Shown here in pieces: positions 33,517-38,372 of a DNA stretch of 38,372 bases. The notes beneath the pieces are model-generated. The model made no database searches. It saw nothing but the letters and a program-made list of their open reading frames with translations, and was not told where the DNA came from. Source of the stretch: Methanomicrobia archaeon (GTDB taxonomy: Archaea; Halobacteriota; Syntropharchaeia; Alkanophagales; Methanospirareceae); the NCBI GenBank assembly GCA_016930255.1, contig JAFGHB010000014.1, forward strand, positions 1 to 38,372. Reading direction: 5' to 3'. The stretch's first letter is position 1; every line of letters begins with the position of its first letter. The position numbers and the translations under genes are program-made.

Positions 33517-34515
33517 ATGATAGAACGACGTCTCCGTAATATTGTGGTATCGGGGTTTGGGAGCAAGGTTTTCCGAGAGAACGAATTGATGAAGATACTT
33601 ACAGAGGATGGAGAGCAGATCAAGGTCTCGCCGCGGGAAGTGGAACAGGTGATAATAGCAGGTGCGGCCTCTGTAACAAGTGGCGTGGTTAGGCTGTTGC
33701 TGGAGAATAACGTGGATCTGGTGTTTGTTGGCCACAGACCAACTAATTTCTTCGCACGAGTTGTCAGGAGTGATTACAACATGATAACAGAGCTGTGGCG
33801 GAAGCAGATCCTGCTCTCCGAGGGGCGACGGTTACAAATAGCGAAAGAGCTTATGGATTGCGCACTTTACAATAAGGTGCGACTTCTGCAAAGTTTGGCG
33901 AAGAATAGAGACGTTGACTTTGATAAGGAGATCGCATATATCACCAGTCGAAGGAAGAATTTACCGGAGATAAACGCGAATGAGAGATTAATGGGTCTCG
34001 AAGGAGACGCAACGAAGACGTATTTTGGAGCGTTACGAAAGATAATACCCAAGGAGTTCGGATTCGTGAAACGGGAACGGCACCCGCCACGAGACCCAAT
34101 GAATTCGATGCTCAGCTACGGGTACACAGTATTGAAGTCTCGGGTTGAATATGGCTTGCTGCGATCGGGATTGAATCCTTACGAGGGTATTTTGCATGTC
34201 GCATATCGTAACCGACCAGCGTTAAGTTTCGATTTGATGGAAGAGTTTCGACAACCTATTGTTGATCGCGTGGTGATGACACAGATCTCTCAGAAACAGG
34301 TACACGCAGAGGATTTTGACCGGAAGGAAGAGATGTGCTATCTGTGTGAAGGGATAAAGAAGAAGTTTCTTGAGGCCTTGTATCATCGGTTTGATGATGC
34401 ATACACTTATCGGGGCGAGCGTTTACCTTTTTTGGACATCATCTTCGAACAGGCAAAGCTGTTAGCACGGGCAATAGGAAACGAGGAGCAATTCGAAGGG
34501 TTTAGGTATCGGTGA
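33517..34515 (+). CDS. cas1: CRISPR adaptation nuclease/integrase Cas1
   Basis: A 332-residue Cas1 with strong RBS (GGGGGGAG). The N-terminal beta domain (RNIVVSGFGSKVFRENELMK) is followed by the helical catalytic domain. Likely metal ligands: E162 (GLEGDATKTYF), H227 (GILHVAYRNRPAL) and D239/E242 (SFDLMEEFRQPIVD). A Cys pair CYLCEG lies near 280. With Cas2 it integrates new spacers. No cas4 gene is present. GC content is closer to the chromosome than in the effector genes, so the adaptation and effector modules may have different histories. Confidence 0.95.
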   Translation: MIERRLRNIVVSGFGSKVFRENELMKILTEDGEQIKVSPREVEQVIIAGAASVTSGVVRLLLENNVDLVFVGHRPTNFFARVVRSDYNMITELWRKQILLSEGRRLQIAKELMDCALYNKVRLLQSLAKNRDVDFDKEIAYITSRRKNLPEINANERLMGLEGDATKTYFGALRKIIPKEFGFVKRERHPPRDPMNSMLSYGYTVLKSRVEYGLLRSGLNPYEGILHVAYRNRPALSFDLMEEFRQPIVDRVVMTQISQKQVHAEDFDRKEEMCYLCEGIKKKFLEALYHRFDDAYTYRGERLPFLDIIFEQAKLLARAIGNEEQFEGFRYR

Positions 34516-34525
34516 CTGACTGGCG

Positions 34526-34810
34526 ATGAAAAAAGAACGGTACATCTATGTTGTTTACGACATCGAAAATAATCCAACACGGACTTTTCTCTCCAGACGG
34601 CTCGCTTATTATGGATTGCGTCGCGTGCAGTATAGCGTATTCAACGGCGTAGTGCCGTTACACGATAAGGAAGCGCTCGTAAGGGAGATAAACGAGCTTG
34701 AATTGGACGAGGAAGATAAGATTCATGTGATAGATCTCTGCGAGGGTTGTAGGCGTGAGGCGATAATAATAGGGAAGATGCCCGAAGTTAGGGAGCATGT
34801 AGTCATTTGA
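34526..34810 (+). CDS. cas2: CRISPR adaptation protein Cas2
   Basis: A 94-residue Cas2: RYIYVVYDIENNPTRTFLSR with the conserved Asp at the end of the first strand, YYGLRRVQYSVFNGVVPLHD, and DKIHVIDLCEGCRREAIIIG. It bridges two Cas1 dimers in the integration complex. It lies 10 bases after cas1 and directly before the array leader. Confidence 0.94.
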   Translation: MKKERYIYVVYDIENNPTRTFLSRRLAYYGLRRVQYSVFNGVVPLHDKEALVREINELELDEEDKIHVIDLCEGCRREAIIIGKMPEVREHVVI

Positions 34811-34936
34811 CTATTTGGCTGGTGACGTGTCATGGTATTTATCACTTTCCCGTTAACGCTGACCAGCCAAGCATATCGAAAAGCATAAATATCGGGAGAA
34901 CATACGTGAAACTGAGAACAAAGTAAAATTTTGAGA
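34811..34936 (+). promoter_or_regulatory. CRISPR leader with inverted repeat and TATA promoter
   Basis: The 126-base AT-rich region between cas2 and the first repeat. It contains a perfect 9-bp inverted repeat TTGGCTGGT (34815-34823) / ACCAGCCAA (34862-34870), arms separated by 38 bases, and a promoter-like CGAAAAGCATAAATATC (34877-34893) that would start transcription about 20 bases before the first repeat. Transcription rightwards gives crRNAs with 5' AUUGAAAC handles, in agreement with this being the leader side. Confidence 0.75.
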
Positions 34937-36150
34937 GTTGCAAAAGCAGTCTACGAAAACAAGGATTGAAACAAATTTTCTCGTGCTGTTTGATGAAGAG
35001 GAGATGAAGAAGTTGCAAAAGCAGTCTACGAAAACAAGGATTGAAACCCGATACGGTAACAGCATCAAGGGTGTCGGAAATGGGTTGCAAAAGCAGTCTA
35101 CGAAAACAAGGATTGAAACTTCTTGGCGGATACGTGGATTATGTGGCGGCAGATCGAGGGGTTGCAAAAGCAGTCTACGAAAACAAGGATTGAAACAGTT
35201 GCGGTGGCGGCGCTGACTGCCAGCGGCAGCCCGGGTTGCAAAAGCAGTCTACGAAAACAAGGATTGAAACACTACGTCAATATCAATGTGAAAGGTAGCC
35301 GCGATAAGTTGCAAAAGCAGTCTACGAAAACAAGGATTGAAACTAACTTTTATGTTTTTGTACTTTGACCCCCATTCCCTTCTTGGTTGCAAAAGCAGTC
35401 TACGAAAACAAGGATTGAAACCCGCAATACTCATCCTATACCGCGGCAGGCGCAGAGTTGCAAAAGCAGTCTACGAAAACAAGGATTGAAACAAGAGCCA
35501 TAGGGGTTAGGGCGATCTCGATAGTCCACCGTTGCAAAAGCAGTCTACGAAAACAAGGATTGAAACCTTGCTCATAGAAGTTTTCTGTACCGACTTGTGC
35601 ACAGTTGCAAAAGCAGTCTACGAAAACAAGGATTGAAACTGGAACTATGCATTTGATATCTAAGTTGAGAGCTTCTTGTTGCAAAAGCAGTCTACGAAAA
35701 CAAGGATTGAAACTTCGCTATAGTGTTTGATGTCGCCCTCGCTATCGTAGAGTTGCAAAAGCAGTCTACGAAAACAAGGATTGAAACCATCCAATACCAC
35801 AATTAGGGCATTCGAGAGTACTAAGTTGCAAAAGCAGTCTACGAAAACAAGGATTGAAACGTGGTGTCCTGCTAGCAGAGCACCAGGGAAATTTAGTTGC
35901 AAAAGCAGTCTACGAAAACAAGGATTGAAACTGTTTTCTTCGGTTCAAACGGTTTAGTACCTCCTCTGTTGCAAAAGCAGTCTACGAAAACAAGGATTGA
36001 AACTCTAGCTTTCTCCTTCAGGGCTTGCACCCTTCTTTTCACGGTTGCAAAAGCAGTCTACGAAAACAAGGATTGAAACAGAACACCTAGCTCGACAGCA
36101 CGGATGCTTTCCACGTTGCAAAAGCAGTCTACGAAAACAAGGATTGAAAC
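34937..36150 (+). CRISPR. CRISPR array, 17 identical 36-bp repeats, 16 spacers
   Basis: The repeat begins GTTGCAAAAGCAGTCTACG and ends AACAAGGATTGAAAC, 36 bases in all. By direct reading all 17 copies are identical, including the last. Copies begin at 34937, 35012, 35084, 35161, 35235, 35308, 35386, 35457, 35531, 35604, 35678, 35752, 35825, 35896, 35968, 36044 and 36115. Spacers are 35-42 bases long. The ATTGAAAC end is the usual handle sequence, so the crRNA strand is the plus strand and the leader is at the cas2 side. No spacer was noticed to match another part of the window. Confidence 0.99.
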
Positions 36151-36189
36151 GCGCTATCATACATACTTCTGCAGGCGCGTATCATTCGA

Positions 36190-36210
36190 GGGAAGAAATG
36201 CGGGCTTCCC
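36190..36210 (+). terminator. hairpin downstream of the CRISPR array
   Basis: GGGAAG-aaatgcggg-CTTCCC follows the last repeat by 39 bases and could end the precursor crRNA. There is no strong T-tract directly after it. Confidence 0.35.
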
Positions 36211-36213
36211 GAT

Positions 36214-36226
36214 AATTTAAATATGC
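36214..36226 (+). promoter_or_regulatory. TATA promoter of polX
   Basis: ATTTAAATATGC lies 28-38 bases ahead of the polX ATG, fitting a short-leader or leaderless archaeal transcript. Confidence 0.45.
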
Positions 36227-36252
36227 TAAGAGTACGTTAGCAATAGTAAGAG

Positions 36253-37983
36253 ATGCACAACCTCGACATCGCACGAATCTTCAACGAGATTGCGGATATT
36301 CTGGAAGTGAAAGGCGAGAACGCGTTTAAGATACGCGCGTACCGCAAGGCCGCGCTGACGATCGAAACACTCACCCAGGACTTAACGGTGATCGCAGAAC
36401 GAGGCGGCGTGAAAGAGCTGAAGCAGATCCCGGGAATCGGCGAGGGCATTGCGAGGAAGATCGTTGAGATCGCAGAGACCGGCGATTGCAAGAAGCACCG
36501 CGAGTTGAAACAGGAAATGCCGTCGGAGTTGCTCGAGCTTCTGGCCATACCGCGTGTCGGCCCGAAGACGATCGCGAAGGTGCATCAGGAGCTCGGTATA
36601 ACGAATATAGTGGAGCTGGAGCAAGCTGCGAAATCGCATCAGTTAGCAGGTATCCCGGGATTCGGCGCCAAGGTCGAGGAGAACATTCTGAAGGGGATAG
36701 CGCAATACCGGAGTTATCAAGGCCGTGCATTGCTCTCTGTCGCGCTTCCCTACGCCGAATCGATAGTAAACGAACTGAAAAAGTTAGATGCCGTGGAGCA
36801 GATACTGATTGCAGGCAGTTTGCGACGGATGCGTGAGACGATCGGCGATATAGACATACTGGTCGTCTCAAAACGGCCGAACGAGGTGATGGATGCGTTC
36901 ACGACTCTTGACGGTGTGGAGGACGTGATCGCAAAGGGCGAGACGAAATCCTCTATCATCATCAACGGTATAAACGCGGACGTGCGTGTGGTGGAGGCGG
37001 TTTCATTCGGTGCCGCGGCACATTATTTCACGGGCTCCAAGCACCATAACGTGCGAATACGGGAGTTAGGCGTGAAGAAGGGGCTGAAGATAAACGAATA
37101 CGGCGTCTTCCGCGGTGATGAGCGGATCGGCGGTGAGCACGAGGAGGACGTCTTCGCGAGCGTCGGGCTCTCGTACGTTCCTCCTGAGCTGCGTGAGGAT
37201 CGGGGCGAGGTAGAAGCCGCGAAGAAGGGCAAAATACCGAAACTGATTGAGATAAGCGATCTCAAGGGCGATTTGCACGTGCATACCAACTGGAGTGACG
37301 GGCGGGACAGCGTAGAGGAGATGGCGAACGCTGCTGTAGCTCTGGGCTATGTGTATATTGCCGTGGCCGACCATTCGCCTGCCGTGGGCGTTGCAGGTGG
37401 CTTGAACGAGGAGAAGATACCGAAGCGGCTGGATGAGATCGAAAAGGTGAACACGCGATTCGAAGAAGCTGGAGTTAGGTTCAGAGTGCTCAATGCAGTC
37501 GAGGTAGATATAAAGTCTGATTTCTCTCTGGACTTCTCTGATGTAATCTTAGAAGCTCTGGACGTGGTCGTGGGTGCAGTCCACTCGAAATTTTCGCAAG
37601 ACCGCCCGACGATGACGAAACGGATCGTCACCGCAATGGAGAATCCCAACGTAGATATCATTGCGCACCCTACCGGCAGGCTATTAGGAAAGCGGGACCC
37701 GTACGAAGTGGATATGGAGCAGCTCATGACGGCTGCGAAGGATACGGGAACCATGCTCGAGCTGAATTCGTTCCCGACTCGGCTTGACCTCAACGATCTC
37801 CACTGCAAGATGGCGAAGGATTACGGTGTTTTAGTCGCCATCTCTACGGATGCGCATGCAACCACACAGATGCGGGATGTGCGGCGGTACGGCGTAGCCA
37901 CTGCCCGGCGTGGCTGGCTTGAACCAACGGACGTGCTCACTACGAGAGGTCTGGAAGAGCTACTGAAAAGCGTGAAGCATTAA
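36253..37983 (+). CDS. polX: DNA polymerase X family protein with PHP domain (PolX)
   Basis: A 576-residue fusion typical of bacterial/archaeal PolX. N-terminal helix-hairpin-helix regions (KQIPGIGEGIARKI, IPRVGPKTIAKVHQEL, IPGFGAKVEENI) are followed by the pol-beta nucleotidyltransferase core with IAGSLRR (186-192), catalytic GDIDILV (D199, D201) and D243. The PHP phosphoesterase domain spans about 337-576: GDLHVHTNWSDG (H342, H344), ADHSPAVGVA, EVDI, VGAVHSKF, IAHPTGR and STDAHAT. It fills short gaps in base-excision repair, and the PHP domain gives 3'-5' exonuclease or phosphatase activity. It is convergent with the SAM synthetase gene, 10 bases away. Confidence 0.95.
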   Translation: MHNLDIARIFNEIADILEVKGENAFKIRAYRKAALTIETLTQDLTVIAERGGVKELKQIPGIGEGIARKIVEIAETGDCKKHRELKQEMPSELLELLAIPRVGPKTIAKVHQELGITNIVELEQAAKSHQLAGIPGFGAKVEENILKGIAQYRSYQGRALLSVALPYAESIVNELKKLDAVEQILIAGSLRRMRETIGDIDILVVSKRPNEVMDAFTTLDGVEDVIAKGETKSSIIINGINADVRVVEAVSFGAAAHYFTGSKHHNVRIRELGVKKGLKINEYGVFRGDERIGGEHEEDVFASVGLSYVPPELREDRGEVEAAKKGKIPKLIEISDLKGDLHVHTNWSDGRDSVEEMANAAVALGYVYIAVADHSPAVGVAGGLNEEKIPKRLDEIEKVNTRFEEAGVRFRVLNAVEVDIKSDFSLDFSDVILEALDVVVGAVHSKFSQDRPTMTKRIVTAMENPNVDIIAHPTGRLLGKRDPYEVDMEQLMTAAKDTGTMLELNSFPTRLDLNDLHCKMAKDYGVLVAISTDAHATTQMRDVRRYGVATARRGWLEPTDVLTTRGLEELLKSVKH

Positions 37984-37993
37984 TTTAATTAGG

Positions 37994-38372
37994 TTAGAAT
38001 GTTCTTAATTCTCCCTTCACCGCCTTCTTCGTGATCTCCGCTACGCTCGAGAGCCCTTCGTCGATGATGCGCCGCACCTTCTTCTCCATCCATTCACGGT
38101 TTACGCCGCTCAGCGGGATGATCTGCGCGGTTGCGACCTTCGGATCGTCGATCCGTCTGCCGATCTCCGAGAGGATCTGGAGTCGCACTTCGCGAATCCC
38201 ATCGACGTTCCCCACGATCTCCGCGGCTATCCGGTTGGCGAGCAAGTTGTAGATCTTGCCCGTGTGGTTGATGGGATTCTTTCCCGCGGTTGCTTCCAGG
38301 CTCATCGGTCTGTTGGGCGTAATGAGTCCGTTGCACCGGTTACCACGACCCGTCGCGCCGTCGTCACCCATC
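37994..38372 (-). CDS. mat: S-adenosylmethionine synthetase, archaeal type, C-terminal part
   Basis: At least 125 residues of the C-terminal end; the true start is beyond the right window edge (the Met at 38371 is internal). Motifs [20 protein letters not shown], then [20 protein letters not shown], and [20 protein letters not shown] match the archaeal MAT family, which differs strongly from bacterial MetK. It makes SAM from methionine and ATP. SAM is needed here for ThiC and many methyl-transfer reactions. Confidence 0.95.
   Translation of the reverse strand, partial: MGDDGATGRGNRCNGLITPNRPMSLEATAGKNPINHTGKIYNLLANRIAAEIVGNVDGIREVRLQILSEIGRRIDDPKVATAQIIPLSGVNREWMEKKVRRIIDEGLSSVAEITKKAVKGELRTF

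Noticed and set aside
29329-34810. Reading the Cas locus as type I-D (Cas10d/Csc1/Csc2)
   Set aside because: No Cas3 helicase is present, the Cas7 matches Csm3-like patterns with a Cys cluster, and the large subunit has a type III-like zinc knuckle and palm; I-D remains only a remote alternative.
34842-35902. Several short ORFs on both strands across the CRISPR array
   Set aside because: They are translations of the 36-bp repeat (for example recurring QKQSTKTRIET and VSILVFVDCFCN) and not genes.

Overview
The window is archaeal. It carries ribosomal protein uS2 next to a MEMO-family gene, archaeal-type riboflavin synthase, archaeal S-adenosylmethionine synthetase, an S-layer-like protein with a PGF-CTERM sorting tail, and promoters of BRE/TATA type with many leaderless or short-leader genes. 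A ycaO-tfuA pair of the type that thioamidates McrA, together with DUF1890 and DUF1894, points to a methanogen or an anaerobic methane oxidiser (ANME). Lineage cannot be fixed from the sequence alone; a bacterial-type NAD-dependent DNA ligase in a methyl-coenzyme M reductase lineage is a useful clue.

Layout: 1-660 is the N-terminal part of a xanthine/uracil permease that loses family likeness near the window edge. 705-4910 holds a doubtful small gene, endonuclease IV, an AT-rich two-gene island of unknown function, cutA, two very small genes and a DUF2284 protein. 5006-7605 (minus) is the overlapping ycaO-tfuA-DUF1890-DUF1894 operon. 7642-8775 (minus) is an overlapping operon of a NifU-like scaffold, a 47-residue Cys-rich protein and an E1-like (MoeB/ThiF) enzyme. 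9032-11007 has an Fe-S-motif GMC oxidoreductase and an AK6/Fap7 kinase. 11390-13693 is the surface protein, followed by hicBA. 14376-18708 holds DUF1847, mtnA-like, a ubiquitin-like protein, a nucleotidyltransferase, a NIL-domain ferredoxin, ribC and ribH. 18736-24711 has a membrane GATase-like protein, cbiB with a Cys-rich partner, an asparagine synthase-like protein, UPF0280 and thiC. 24680-29144 has an RPA-associated protein, MEMO, rpsB and divergent ligA. 29329-36150 is a CRISPR-Cas locus. 36253-37983 is PolX and the window ends in a partial archaeal SAM synthetase.

Much of the chromosomal part serves cofactor and one-carbon chemistry: riboflavin, thiamine, cobamide, Fe-S delivery, homocysteine/SAM and McrA modification.

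The most interesting element is the CRISPR-Cas locus: cas10-like, cas5-like, small subunit, a single cas7-like, cas6, cas1, cas2 and an array of 17 identical 36-bp repeats. The Cas10-like protein appears to keep HD-nuclease residues but its polymerase/cyclase palm motif is eroded (GDFF where GGDD is expected). The single Cas7 appears to carry Glu where target-RNA-cleaving Csm3 proteins have the catalytic Asp. No Cas3, Cas4, CARF or HEPN effector is present in the window. This suggests a compact type III derivative that may have given up both cyclic-oligoadenylate signalling and RNA slicing.
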